Assembly: GCF_026261605.1 (NCBI RefSeq)
Contig: NZ_CP102486.1
Coordinates: 3,596,001 to 3,660,000 of the forward strand
Direction of reading: 5' to 3'
DNA from: Dechloromonas sp. A34
GTDB lineage: Bacteria; Pseudomonadota; Gammaproteobacteria; Burkholderiales; Rhodocyclaceae
DNA length: 64,000 nt
Part shown: positions 17,654-26,500 of the stretch, piece after piece
Layout: every line of letters starts with the position of its first letter
Numbering within the stretch: position 1 is the stretch's first letter
Notes under the pieces: model-generated
What the model was told of the DNA's origin: nothing
Seen by the model: the letters and a program-made list of their open reading frames with translations, nothing else
Databases searched by the model: none
Program-made: the position numbers and the translations under genes

Positions 17654-18451
17654 ATGGATATCCCTTTCAACCGCTTCAAGGCGGATCTGCTGAATGACCA
17701 GATGCTGCTCGGACTGTGGCTCGGGCTGGGCGAGACCTTCAGTGCCGAAATCTGCGCCGGCGCCGGGTTCGACTGGCTGCTGATCGACGGCGAACACGGC
17801 CCGAACGATCTGCGCAGCATCCTGGCGCAGCTCCAGGCCATCGAGCCCTACCCTTCGCAAGCCATCGTCCGCCCGCCGCAGGGCGACCACGTGCTGATCA
17901 AGCAACTGCTGGAAACCGGCATCCAGACGCTGCTCATCCCGATGGTCGAGACAGCCGAACAAGCCGTCGGCCTGGTCCAGGCGATGCGCTATCCGCCGGC
18001 CGGCATCCGCGGCGTCGGCGCCGCCCTGGCCCGGGCCTCACGCTGGGGAAGAATCCAGGATTACAGCGCCCAGGCCAACGACCAGATGTGCCTGCTGCTC
18101 CAGGTGGAGACCAAGCAGGGCTACGACAATCTCGAGACCATCCTGGCCGTCGATGGCGTCGACGGCATTTTCTTCGGCGCCGCCGATCTGGCCGCCTCCT
18201 ACGGCCTGCTCGGGCAATCGAATCACCCCAGCATCGTCGAGGCGATCGAGGCTGGGCTGCGCAAAGTTCGGGCGGCGGGGAAAAGCGGCGGCGTCCTGTG
18301 CGGCGACAAGGCCATCGTGCACCGCTACTTCGCGGCCGGCGCCCGCTTCATTGCCGTGGGCGTCGACGCCCTGCTGCTGGCGGCGGCAACCAGCGAACTG
18401 CGCCGGGAATACAAACCGGGCGCGGAGGAGAAAAGCGTCACCGGCTATTGA
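17654..18451 (+). CDS. HpcH/HpaI family class II pyruvate aldolase
   Basis: 265 aa. Catalytic and metal residues align with E. coli HpaI at a constant +3 offset: His48 (DGEHGP), Arg73 (IVRPP), Glu152 (QVETKQG) and Asp178 (FFGAADLA). HpaI enzymes split 4-hydroxy-2-oxo acids to pyruvate and an aldehyde, and HpaI itself also accepts 4-hydroxy-2-oxovalerate, the meta-pathway intermediate. An operator shared with the lower meta pathway lies upstream, so a parallel or back-up aldolase role is inferred. A 4-hydroxy-2-oxoheptanedioate aldolase function remains possible. Confidence 0.87.
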   Translation: MDIPFNRFKADLLNDQMLLGLWLGLGETFSAEICAGAGFDWLLIDGEHGPNDLRSILAQLQAIEPYPSQAIVRPPQGDHVLIKQLLETGIQTLLIPMVETAEQAVGLVQAMRYPPAGIRGVGAALARASRWGRIQDYSAQANDQMCLLLQVETKQGYDNLETILAVDGVDGIFFGAADLAASYGLLGQSNHPSIVEAIEAGLRKVRAAGKSGGVLCGDKAIVHRYFAAGARFIAVGVDALLLAAATSELRREYKPGAEEKSVTGY

Positions 18452-18540
18452 GCGGATCGGGGCAGACGAGGCGATAATTTGATTTTTGATGGTCGCCTCC
18501 CGTGCGGTGCGACGGCGAACCCGACAGCAAAGGATGGAGC

Positions 18541-20304
18541 ATGGACAAGGCCCTGAAAACGACGCCGGACGGAAGCATTCGGCTGGTCGCGCCGAACGTC
18601 CAGACCCAGCACCGCTTTCCCGATCTCGCCGATCTTGCCGACCGGCTGCGTTTCGTCCCCGGCAATGGCGAAATATGGCTCGAAGACCGCCGCATGCTGC
18701 TCCTCCACAACGCGTCGCTGGGCGCCCTGCGGCGGGAACTGATCGAAACCCTGGGCATCGAGAAGGCACGCGGCATCATCACCCGCATCGGCTACCACTC
18801 GGGCAGCCGGGATGCCGAGATGGTCCGGCGCATCCGGGCCGACTGCAACGACTTCGACGCCTTCGGCGTCGGGCCGCAATTGCACGCCCTCGAAGGTTTC
18901 GTCTCGATTGAAACCCTGGTTTCGGAAGTCAATGTCGAAACCGGCCATTTCTACGGCGAATACCTGTGGCACAACTCGGCCGAGGCCGAGCGCCATATCG
19001 CCACCATGGGCATCGGCAATTCACCGGTCTGCTGGATGCAACAGGGCTATGCCAATGGTTACCTGAGCAGCTTTCTCGGCCGCCAGATGCTGATCCGCGA
19101 AGTCGAATGCAAGGGCATGGGGCATGCCGCCTGCAAGATCATCGGCAAGGCCATCGACCAGTGGGACGATCCGGAAGCCGACACGCGCTACCTGCAGGCC
19201 CAGGACTTCGTCCAAGCCCCGAGCGCCAAGCCCTTCTCCTTCAGTCGCAGCGACGACAGCGCCAGCGACACCAGCGGCCAGATCAATCTGGTCGGCATTT
19301 CCGCCGGCTTCAACGCCGTCTGTCACATGATCAAGCGCGTCGCACCAACCCGGGCCACCGTGCTCTTCCTGGGCGAAAGCGGGGTCGGCAAGGAACAGTT
19401 CGCGCGCACCCTGCACAACATCAGCGAGCGCTCGACCCAGCCCTTCGTGGCGATCAACTGCGCCGCCATTCCGGAACAGCTGATCGAATCCGAACTGTTC
19501 GGCGTCGAAAAAGGCGGTTTCAGCGGCGCCAGCCAGTCCCGCCCGGGGCGCTTCGAGCGTGCCGACGGCGGCACCCTCTTTCTCGACGAAATCGGCACCC
19601 TCAGCCTGGTTGCCCAGGGCAAGCTGCTGCGGGCCTTGCAGGAAGGCGAAATCGAGCGGATCGGCGACACCCGCGTGCGCAAGGTCGATGTCCGCGTGAT
19701 CGCCGCCACCAACGAGGACCTGCGCCAGCTCGTCGAAGCCGGCAAGTTCCGTGACGACCTCTTTTACCGCCTCAACGTCTTCCCGGTGCGCATCCCGCCC
19801 CTGCGCGAACGCCGGGAAGACATCCTGCTGCTCGTCGAGCATTTCCTGAATCGCTACACGGCCATGCACAAGCGCACGGTCAGCGGATTCACCGAGGCGG
19901 CGCTCGAAGCGCTGATGTCCTACGCCTGGCCGGGCAATATCCGCGAGCTGGAAAACCTCATCGAACGCGGCGTCATCCTGGCCCCGGACGACGGCGGCAT
20001 CGACGTCGGGCATCTCTTCAACAGCGGCGAAAATCTGCGCGGCGAACCGGCCCGGCCGGCAGCGGACGACGCCAGCCGCGATGCCGGCCAGCCGCCGGGC
20101 GACGAACAATTGCCGGACTTCCTGCGCGATGCGCTGGCGGCGGGCAGCATCTCGCTCGACGGTCTGGAGGAGATGGCGGTCAATCAGGCCCTGCAACTCG
20201 CTGCCGGCAATGTTTCCGGTGCCGCGAAGATCCTCGGCACGACGCGTTCCCGCGTCGCCTACCGGCTGTCCGGCAAGAAAGTGCCGCACCCGGCGGAAGA
20301 GTAG
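18541..20304 (+). CDS. sigma-54-dependent activator of the DmpR/XylR type
   Basis: 587 aa. Domains in order: XylR-type sensor N-terminus (about 20-120); V4R effector-binding domain with a cysteine pair in ECKGMGHAACKI (about 145-210); AAA+ ATPase with Walker A GESGVGKE (near 278) and Walker B GGTLFLDEIG (near 345); Fis-type helix-turn-helix at the end (about 550-580). Such regulators bind phenols directly and activate -24/-12 promoters of phenol hydroxylase operons; a matching promoter lies at 32449-32466. The sigma-54 contact loop reads GGFSGA (near 324) instead of the usual GAFTGA. The start follows AAGGATGGAG. Confidence 0.92.
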   Translation: MDKALKTTPDGSIRLVAPNVQTQHRFPDLADLADRLRFVPGNGEIWLEDRRMLLLHNASLGALRRELIETLGIEKARGIITRIGYHSGSRDAEMVRRIRADCNDFDAFGVGPQLHALEGFVSIETLVSEVNVETGHFYGEYLWHNSAEAERHIATMGIGNSPVCWMQQGYANGYLSSFLGRQMLIREVECKGMGHAACKIIGKAIDQWDDPEADTRYLQAQDFVQAPSAKPFSFSRSDDSASDTSGQINLVGISAGFNAVCHMIKRVAPTRATVLFLGESGVGKEQFARTLHNISERSTQPFVAINCAAIPEQLIESELFGVEKGGFSGASQSRPGRFERADGGTLFLDEIGTLSLVAQGKLLRALQEGEIERIGDTRVRKVDVRVIAATNEDLRQLVEAGKFRDDLFYRLNVFPVRIPPLRERREDILLLVEHFLNRYTAMHKRTVSGFTEAALEALMSYAWPGNIRELENLIERGVILAPDDGGIDVGHLFNSGENLRGEPARPAADDASRDAGQPPGDEQLPDFLRDALAAGSISLDGLEEMAVNQALQLAAGNVSGAAKILGTTRSRVAYRLSGKKVPHPAEE

Positions 20305-20322
20305 AACCGCCCTGCCCTTGCC

Positions 20323-21024
20323 CTAGGCCTTCGGGTACAGGCGCTCGTCGAAATCACCCATGCTCGGAAAGCGCAGGGGCTCCAGGGTATCGAGAGTCAG
20401 CAGGCGCTGCTGGTAGTCGACCAGGATCTGCTGCCGCCCTTCGTGCGAAAGGTAAGGCACGTGATAGGCCGCAAAGGGCGGCAGCACGCTGAAGCCGGCA
20501 TAGCCGAGCGCGCCGCGCAGCAGAGGGCGCAACATGAGATCGATTTCGCCGTGGATGCCCTCTATCCCGAACATGTGCGGCTGCCCGCCCAGCGTGAAGG
20601 CGAGCATCGCCCGCTTGCCGGTCATCCCGCCCTGGTCGTAGAAGCGCTTGCCGCCATAGAAGCGGCCGGAAACGAAGACGCGGTCGATCCAGCCCTTCAT
20701 GATGGCGGGCACCGAAAACCAGAAGATAGGGAAGTTCAGGATCAGCAGGTCGCACCAATCGACTTTCTCGACTTCGGCCAGGACATCCGGCGCCAGCGAG
20801 CCGTTTTCGAAGCCGTGGCGCTGTTCGAGGGCATAGGTACAGTAATCGGAATTCTTGCGCTCACCGAAATCAGCGACCGAGGCCACCGGGTTCCAGTGCA
20901 TCGCATAGAGGTCCGACACCCTGACCTCATGCCCGGCGGCGACCAGGGTTTCGACGGCGAGATCCTTGAGGGCCGTCGTGAAGGATTGCGGCTCATAATG
21001 AGCATGGACGATCAGGATTTTCAT
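20323..21024 (-). CDS. NQO1-like NAD(P)H:quinone oxidoreductase (flavodoxin fold)
   Basis: 233 aa: MKILIVHAHYEPQSFTTAL is the flavin-phosphate loop of the Flavodoxin_2 family, and LILNFPIFWFSVPAIMKGW the second flavin-contact block. Two-electron reduction of quinones is the known family activity. As last gene of the meta-pathway run it could reduce the o-quinones that catechols form by autoxidation (inference). A perfect GC-rich hairpin (21041-21060) separates it from dmpG, so it may be expressed below the level of the preceding genes. Confidence 0.85.
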   Translation of the reverse strand: MKILIVHAHYEPQSFTTALKDLAVETLVAAGHEVRVSDLYAMHWNPVASVADFGERKNSDYCTYALEQRHGFENGSLAPDVLAEVEKVDWCDLLILNFPIFWFSVPAIMKGWIDRVFVSGRFYGGKRFYDQGGMTGKRAMLAFTLGGQPHMFGIEGIHGEIDLMLRPLLRGALGYAGFSVLPPFAAYHVPYLSHEGRQQILVDYQQRLLTLDTLEPLRFPSMGDFDERLYPKA

Positions 21025-21040
21025 GGGTATTCCAGAAAGG

Positions 21041-21060
21041 CCGGGGAGGTCCCTCCCCGG
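21041..21060 (-). repeat. intercistronic hairpin between dmpG and the quinone reductase gene
   Basis: CCGGGGAGG-TC-CCTCCCCGG forms a 9-base perfect inverted repeat (effective loop of about 4). No T run follows on the minus strand, so it is more likely a pause, processing or partial attenuation site than a full terminator. Confidence 0.5.
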
Positions 21061-21068
21061 CTCGCGGA

Positions 21069-22124
21069 TCAGGCTGCGACTTCCTTGAGCAGGCCGCGTT
21101 CCTTGGCCATGGTCATGGCCGTGTCGACGATCATGTCTTCCTGTCCGCCGATCATCTTCTTGCGGCCGAGTTCGACCAGGATGTCGCGCGCCGGGATGCC
21201 GAAGCGCTCACCAGCCCGCTTGGCATGCAGCAGGAAGGTCGAATAGACGCCGGCGAAACCCAGGGTCAGCGAGGCGCGGTCGACGCGGACCATGTGCTCC
21301 ATGAGCGGCACGATCAGCTCTTCGGCCATGTCCATCAGCTTGAACAGGTCGCAGCCGGTGACGATGCCCATGCGCTCGCAGACGGCGACGAAGACTTCGG
21401 TCGGCGTGTTGCCGGCGCCGGCGCCGAGACCGGCCACCGAGGCATCGATGCGGCTGGCGCCGGCTTCGATGGCGGCGATCGAGTTGGCGATGCCCATGCC
21501 CATGTTGTGATGGCCGTGGAAGCCGATTTCGGTTTCCGGCTTGAGTACGGCGCGCAACGCAGAAACCCGCGCCTTGACGTCGCCCGGCAGCATGTAGCCG
21601 GCGGAATCGGTGATGTACACGGTCTGCGCCCCGTAGGATTCCATGAGCTTGCCCTGCCCGGCCAGGCCTTCCGGCGTATTGAGGTGGGCCATCATCAGGA
21701 AGCCGCTGGTGTCCATGCCCAGCTTGCGGGCGAAGGCGATGTGCTGCGGCGAGGTGTCGGCCTCCGTGCTGTGGGTGGCGACGTGCACGCTGCGCGCGCC
21801 GCAATCGTAGGCCGACTGCAGCTCCTTCATCGTGCCCAGGCCGGGAATGAGCAGGATCGAGACCTTGGCCTGCTTCATCTTCGGCGCGACGGCGCCGATG
21901 TATTCCTCGTTGCTGTGCGGCGCGAAGCCGTGCTGCAAGGAGTTGCCGCCAAGGCCGGCACCGTGCGTGACCTGGATCAGCGGCACGCCGGCCGCGTCGA
22001 GCGCGGTGGCGATGCTGACCATCTGTTCGATCGACATCTGTTCGCGCTTGGCGTGCATGCCGTCACGCAACGACATGTCATGGATGACGACCTTGCGGCC
22101 CTTGAGATTGGTTTCGGCGCTCAT
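21069..22124 (-). CDS. dmpG: 4-hydroxy-2-oxovalerate aldolase
   Basis: Final meta-pathway aldolase, giving pyruvate and acetaldehyde. 351 aa (DmpG 345). The HMGL-like TIM barrel begins with [17 protein letters not shown], where Arg-Asp is the catalytic pair, and has the metal-binding HGHHNMG block. The start overlaps the dmpF stop by one base (TGATG). The open frame continues upstream inside dmpF but with no matching family sequence, so the short start is right. DmpG and DmpF form a channelling complex in known systems. Confidence 0.96.
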   Translation of the reverse strand: MSAETNLKGRKVVIHDMSLRDGMHAKREQMSIEQMVSIATALDAAGVPLIQVTHGAGLGGNSLQHGFAPHSNEEYIGAVAPKMKQAKVSILLIPGLGTMKELQSAYDCGARSVHVATHSTEADTSPQHIAFARKLGMDTSGFLMMAHLNTPEGLAGQGKLMESYGAQTVYITDSAGYMLPGDVKARVSALRAVLKPETEIGFHGHHNMGMGIANSIAAIEAGASRIDASVAGLGAGAGNTPTEVFVAVCERMGIVTGCDLFKLMDMAEELIVPLMEHMVRVDRASLTLGFAGVYSTFLLHAKRAGERFGIPARDILVELGRKKMIGGQEDMIVDTAMTMAKERGLLKEVAA

Positions 22125-23038
22125 CACGCGACCTCCAGAGACTTGAGCTGGATTTTTCCAGCCAGGATTTCTTCGGCGAACATCTCGGCGGTGCGCGTCG
22201 CGGCCGCCGTCATGATGTCCAGGTTGCCGGCGTATTTCGGCAGGTAGTCGCCAAGGCCGGCCACTTCCATGAAGACGGTGACCCGCTTGCCGTCGAATAG
22301 CGGACCGTTGACCAGGCGGTAGCCCGGCACGTATTTCTGCACTTCCTTGATCATCGCCAGCACCGAGGCCGTGATCCGGTCCTGGTCCGGCTCCTCGTCG
22401 GTCAGGCAGGAAATGGTGTTGCGCATCATCATCGGCGGATCGGCCGGGTTGATGATGGCCAGCGCCTTGCCCTTGCGCGCGCCGCCAACCTTCTCGATGG
22501 CGCTCGAGGTGGTGTAGGTGAATTCGTCGAGATTGGCGCGGGTGCCCGGGCCGATCGATTTCGAGGCCAGGCTGGCGACGATCTCGGCGTAACCGACCGC
22601 CTGCACGCTGGAAACGGCGGAAACGATGGGAATCGTCGCCTGGCCGGCGCAGGAGATCATATTGACGTTCATCTCGACCTTGTCGGCGTGCTGGCGCAGG
22701 TTGACCGGCGGCACGCAGAGCGGACCGATGGCGGCCGGGGTCAGGTCGATCATCATGACGCCCAGCTCGTTGAGCTTGCGCGAATTCTCGGCATGGACAT
22801 AGGCCGAAGTCGCGTCGAAAGCGACCTGGATATTGTCTTCCAGCACGTAGGGCAGCAGGCCGTCGACGCCGGCGGCGGTCGTCTTCAGCCCCATGTCGCG
22901 GGCGCGGGCCAGGCCTTCCGACTCGGGGTCGATACCGACCATCCATACCGGCTCGAGGAGCGGGCTGCGTTGAATCTTGTAGATCAGATCGGTGCCGATA
23001 TTGCCCGACCCGATCAGGGCGCATCTGATTTTTTTCAT
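22124..23038 (-). CDS. dmpF: acetaldehyde dehydrogenase (acylating)
   Basis: Converts the acetaldehyde from DmpG to acetyl-CoA with NAD and CoA. 304 aa (DmpF 312). Rossmann motif GSGNIGTDL at residues 10-18 and catalytic Cys130 in [12 protein letters not shown]. It lies between the tautomerase gene and dmpG, with a one-base overlap to dmpG. Confidence 0.96.
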   Translation of the reverse strand: MKKIRCALIGSGNIGTDLIYKIQRSPLLEPVWMVGIDPESEGLARARDMGLKTTAAGVDGLLPYVLEDNIQVAFDATSAYVHAENSRKLNELGVMMIDLTPAAIGPLCVPPVNLRQHADKVEMNVNMISCAGQATIPIVSAVSSVQAVGYAEIVASLASKSIGPGTRANLDEFTYTTSSAIEKVGGARKGKALAIINPADPPMMMRNTISCLTDEEPDQDRITASVLAMIKEVQKYVPGYRLVNGPLFDGKRVTVFMEVAGLGDYLPKYAGNLDIMTAAATRTAEMFAEEILAGKIQLKSLEVA

Positions 23039-23060
23039 GTCTTCCTCTATTGGTTTTGCC

Positions 23061-23264
23061 TTACGGGCAGGTCACTTCGTTGCGCTGGCCAACGGTCACG
23101 CCGGCCACAGCAAAATGTTCGACCGGATGCTCGGTGATCAGGATGCGGACCGTGTCGGCCTTGACCTCGAGCGACTCGACCAGGGCGGCGGTGATGGCCG
23201 CCACGGCCTTGCGTTTCTTTTCGACGCTGCGACCTTCGAGCAGGTGCATTTCAATGATTGGCAT
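23061..23264 (-). CDS. dmpI: 4-oxalocrotonate tautomerase
   Basis: 67 aa; the 4-OT family works as a small oligomer using the amino-terminal proline after Met removal. The sequence starts [13 protein letters not shown], giving Pro1 and the LEGR active-site arginine; a second arginine lies in VRILITEHP. It isomerises 2-hydroxymuconate to 2-oxo-3-hexenedioate in the dehydrogenase branch. It is slightly longer than DmpI (63) because of the C-terminal extension NEVTCP. Confidence 0.94.
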   Translation of the reverse strand: MPIIEMHLLEGRSVEKKRKAVAAITAALVESLEVKADTVRILITEHPVEHFAVAGVTVGQRNEVTCP

Positions 23265-23288
23265 GGTGCTGTTTCCTTTTATGGTCTT

Positions 23289-24092
23289 TTATTCGATGAA
23301 TCGCATGGAGACGCTGCCCAGCTCCTGGAAGCGGGCGACGATGCTGTCGCCCGGCTTCACCGCGACGGCCTCGGTAATGCCGCCGCTCATCACGAAGCTG
23401 CCGGCCGGCAGTTCCTCGCCCAGTTCGGCCAGGATGTTGACCAGCATGGCGATGGCTTCGGCGGGATGGCCGAGCACGGCTGCGGAAGCGCCCATGGTGA
23501 CGATCTCGCCGTTCTTTTCCATGACCACGCCGAGAGTGCGCAAATCGATATCCTCGACATAGCGGGCGCGGCCGCCGCCGACAAAGCGCGCCGAGGAACC
23601 GTTGTCGGCAACCACGCTGGCCAGGTCGAACTTGAAGCCGGAAAAGCGCGAGTCGATGATCTCGACCGCCGGCAGTACGTAGTCGGTGGCATCCAGCACA
23701 TCCTGCCGGGTGCAGTTCGGCCCTTTCAGCGTCTTCTTCATGACGAAGGCGACTTCGCATTCGACACGCGGATGCACCAGGTCGGAAGTCTTGATCGCCG
23801 AGCTTTCCGGGCGCGCCATGCGGTCGGTCAGGAAGCCGATGGACGGCACGCTGACCCCCATCTGGATCATCTTGGCCTTCGAGGTCAGGCCGGCTTTCCA
23901 GCCGACCTGCCGGTGGCCGGCGGCGAGGAAGCGCTGACGCAACGCAAGCTGCACCGCGTAGCCGTCGCCGATGGTCATCTCGGGATATTCATCGGTCAGC
24001 TTGGGGATGGCGTAGGCCCGGGTCTGCGCCCCTTCGATCCGTTCGCAGAGGCGAACGACGTCCTCGCGGGAGAGGGTGAGGTTCATGCTCAT
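23289..24092 (-). CDS. dmpH: 4-oxalocrotonate decarboxylase
   Basis: 267 aa (DmpH 264). It shares the fold of the hydratase next to it, but DmpH-type blocks distinguish it: LTREDVVRLCERIE at the start, GLTSKAKMIQMGV, and the ending GDSIVARFQELGSVSMRFI. It decarboxylates 2-oxo-3-hexenedioate to 2-oxopent-4-enoate, in complex with the hydratase in known systems. The start at 24092 follows GGAGCGCAGC and overlaps the dmpE stop by four bases (ATGA). Confidence 0.94.
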   Translation of the reverse strand: MSMNLTLSREDVVRLCERIEGAQTRAYAIPKLTDEYPEMTIGDGYAVQLALRQRFLAAGHRQVGWKAGLTSKAKMIQMGVSVPSIGFLTDRMARPESSAIKTSDLVHPRVECEVAFVMKKTLKGPNCTRQDVLDATDYVLPAVEIIDSRFSGFKFDLASVVADNGSSARFVGGGRARYVEDIDLRTLGVVMEKNGEIVTMGASAAVLGHPAEAIAMLVNILAELGEELPAGSFVMSGGITEAVAVKPGDSIVARFQELGSVSMRFIE

Positions 24093-24886
24093 GCTGCGCT
24101 CCTTCCTGAAAATTTGACCCGGCAGCTGCCGAGGCCGCCGACGGTGCACACCAGTTCGTCGCCGTCGACCACCGGCACCAGTGCCGATTGGGAACCGGAG
24201 AGGATGACTTCGCCGGCCTTGAACGGAATGCCCAGCGCGCCCAGCGTATTGGCCAACCAGGCGACGGCATTGGCCGGCGAACCCTGGACAGCGGCGCCGA
24301 CGCCGGTCGAGAACAGTTCGCCGTTCTTTTCCAGCACCATGCCGGCCAGCGTGATGTCGAGCTTCCTGGGGTCGCCCTTGGTCTTGCCCAGCACATAGAC
24401 GCCGCAGGAGGCGTTGTCGGCGACGGTGTCCTGGATCTTGATCTGCCAGTCGACGATGCGCGAATCGACGATCTCGAAACAGGGCAGCACGTAGTCGGTG
24501 GCGCGGATGACATCCATCGCCGTGATGCCCGGCCCCTTGAGGTCTTCCTTGAGGACGAAGGCCAGTTCGGCCTCGGCCTTGGGCTGGATCAGGCGGGAGA
24601 GATCGATCGTGGCGCCTTCCTGAAAGACCATGCCGGAGGTCAGCATGCCGAAGTCCGGCTGGTAGACACCGAGGAAATCCTGCACCGGCTTGCTGGTCGC
24701 GCCGATCTTCTTGCCGATGATGCGTTCGCCGGCCTGCACGCGGCGGGCAACGAAACGCTCCTGGATCTGGTAAGCGTCCTCGATGGTGATTTCCGGCTCA
24801 CGCTCGAGTAGGGGACGCACCGGGCGGCATGCCACCCAGGCTTCGTAAAGCTCGTCGCCGTAGGCGGCAATTTTTTGCTTGTCCAT
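24089..24886 (-). CDS. dmpE: 2-oxopent-4-enoate hydratase
   Basis: 265 aa (DmpE 261). The DmpE-type segments are GDELYEAW, GERIIGKKIGATSKPVQ, LGVYQPDFGMLT and KIQDTVADNASCG. It hydrates the dienol to 4-hydroxy-2-oxovalerate. It lies 8 bp after dmpC and overlaps dmpH by four bases. In the classic dmp operon dmpD (a hydrolase) precedes dmpE; here it is absent. Confidence 0.95.
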   Translation of the reverse strand: MDKQKIAAYGDELYEAWVACRPVRPLLEREPEITIEDAYQIQERFVARRVQAGERIIGKKIGATSKPVQDFLGVYQPDFGMLTSGMVFQEGATIDLSRLIQPKAEAELAFVLKEDLKGPGITAMDVIRATDYVLPCFEIVDSRIVDWQIKIQDTVADNASCGVYVLGKTKGDPRKLDITLAGMVLEKNGELFSTGVGAAVQGSPANAVAWLANTLGALGIPFKAGEVILSGSQSALVPVVDGDELVCTVGGLGSCRVKFSGRSAA

Positions 24887-24894
24887 GATGGGCC

Positions 24895-26355
24895 TCAGAG
24901 CTTGACGCAGATGTTGCGGGTTTCGGTATAGAACTCCAGCGAATGCACGCCGCCCTCGCGGCCGATGCCGGATTGCTTGGAGCCGCCGAAAGCCGTGCGC
25001 AGGTCGCGCAGGAACCAGCTGTTGACCCAGGTGATGCCGACTTCGACCCGGGCCGCGACACGGTGGGCGCGACCGAGGTTGGTCGTCCAGATCGTGGTCG
25101 CCAGGCCGTAATCGTTGGCGTTGGCCTTGTTGATGACTTCATCTTCGCCGTCGAAGGGGCTGATGTGGCAGCACGGCCCGAAGATTTCCTCGCGCACCAC
25201 CGAAGCCGTTTCCGGCAGGCCGGTCCAGATGGTCGGCTGCACCCAGTGCCCCTCGGCCAGATCGGCCGGCATCTCGGGCACGCCGCCGCCGGTGACGATA
25301 TGGGCGCCCTCGGCCTTGGCCTTGGCGTAGTAGGACAGCACCTTCTGCTTGTGCTCGGCGCTGATCAGCGGGCCGTAGTTGGCATGGTGGTCGTCCGGCC
25401 GGCCGAACTTGACGGCTTCGGCCTTGAGCTTCAAGGCCTGCACGAACTTCTCGAAAATCGGCCGCTCGACATAGACGCGCTCGGTGCCCAGGCAGACCTG
25501 GCCGGAGTTGAGGAAGGCGGAACGGAAGATGCCGTCGACCGCGGCCTCGAAGTCGGCATCGGCGAAGACGATGCCGGCATTCTTGCCGCCCAGCTCGAAG
25601 GACACGTCGCGCATGCCTTCGGCCGCCGCCTTCATGATCGCCGTCCCGGTGCGCGTCTCGCCGGTGAAGGTGATGGCGTCGACCTTGGGATGCTGGGTCA
25701 GGAATTCCCCGGCCGAATCGGGACCGAAACCGTGGATGACGTTGAAGACCCCCTTCGGAATGCCGACGCGGTTCATGACTTCGCCGAGCAGCGTGGTGGT
25801 CAGCGGCGTCTCTTCCGACGGCTTGACGACCACGGTGTTGCCGCAGGCCAGGGCGGGGCCGACCTTCCAGGTCATCAGCATGAAGGGCGCATTCCACGGC
25901 GAGATGACGCCGATCACGCCCTTGGGCTGGCGGATGGCGTAATTCAGCGCGCCGCGGCCATCCGGCGTCGCCATCTGGAAGGACTCGGACGGCACGTTCT
26001 TCACGACATCGGCGAAGACCTTGAAATTGGCCGCGCCGCGCGGAATGAAGGCGCTGGTCATGACATGGTGCGGCTGGCCGGTATCGGCCATCTCGGCGGC
26101 GACGAAATCGTCGAAGCGGCGGGTGATCTCGTTGGCCACGCCGTACAGCAGGTCGACGCGGCGCTCGGTACTCAGCCCGCCCCACTCGCCCTTCAGCGCG
26201 GCATGGGCGGCCTGCACGGCGGCATCGACATCGGCCCGGCTGGCCTCGACGACCTGGGCGATGACCTGGTTGTTCAGCGGCGAACGCTTGGCGAAGGGCG
26301 TGGTCCCGGTCGCTTCGACGAATTCGCCGTTGATGAAATTCTTGATCAGTTGCAT
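24895..26355 (-). CDS. dmpC: 2-hydroxymuconic semialdehyde dehydrogenase
   Basis: 486 aa, the same length as DmpC/XylG. The aldehyde dehydrogenase motifs are complete: the cofactor-binding WNAPFMLMTWKVGPALACGN, FTGETRTG, the catalytic Glu in FELGGKN, and the nucleophilic Cys in NSGQVCLGTE. It oxidises the catechol cleavage product with NAD to 2-hydroxymuconate. It leads the lower-pathway block and has its own LysR operator (26418-26464), so it can be transcribed apart from the hydroxylase genes. Confidence 0.95.
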   Translation of the reverse strand: MQLIKNFINGEFVEATGTTPFAKRSPLNNQVIAQVVEASRADVDAAVQAAHAALKGEWGGLSTERRVDLLYGVANEITRRFDDFVAAEMADTGQPHHVMTSAFIPRGAANFKVFADVVKNVPSESFQMATPDGRGALNYAIRQPKGVIGVISPWNAPFMLMTWKVGPALACGNTVVVKPSEETPLTTTLLGEVMNRVGIPKGVFNVIHGFGPDSAGEFLTQHPKVDAITFTGETRTGTAIMKAAAEGMRDVSFELGGKNAGIVFADADFEAAVDGIFRSAFLNSGQVCLGTERVYVERPIFEKFVQALKLKAEAVKFGRPDDHHANYGPLISAEHKQKVLSYYAKAKAEGAHIVTGGGVPEMPADLAEGHWVQPTIWTGLPETASVVREEIFGPCCHISPFDGEDEVINKANANDYGLATTIWTTNLGRAHRVAARVEVGITWVNSWFLRDLRTAFGGSKQSGIGREGGVHSLEFYTETRNICVKL

Positions 26356-26417
26356 GGCAACTCCTTGTTGTTCTCCCCGATACCGGGCTTGGCAATCAGT
26401 CTAGGTTCCGCTACTCA

Positions 26418-26467
26418 ATACCGTCCAATACCTTATTTCTTTCACTTCAATATCGAAAAGGTATTGA
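26418..26467 (-). promoter_or_regulatory. bipartite LysR operator (copy 2) before dmpC
   Basis: Read toward dmpC: ATACC-TTTTC-GATAT (26464-26450, inside a longer TCAATA/TATTGA repeat 26447-26467), then GGTATTGGACGGTAT (26432-26418), again 32 bp centre-to-centre and with TTGGAC in a -35-like place. It lies in the 145 bp gap between dmpP and dmpC and is the only long gap inside the dmp run. Confidence 0.75.
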
Positions 26468-26500
26468 AAAGGACGACCCGGAGGCCGCCCCAAAAACATC

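Noticed and set aside
21069..23024. Single 651-codon frame suggesting a DmpF-DmpG fusion
   Set aside because: The upstream part of that frame is not DmpF-like; DmpF is read in another frame and ends at 22124 with a TGATG overlap to dmpG.
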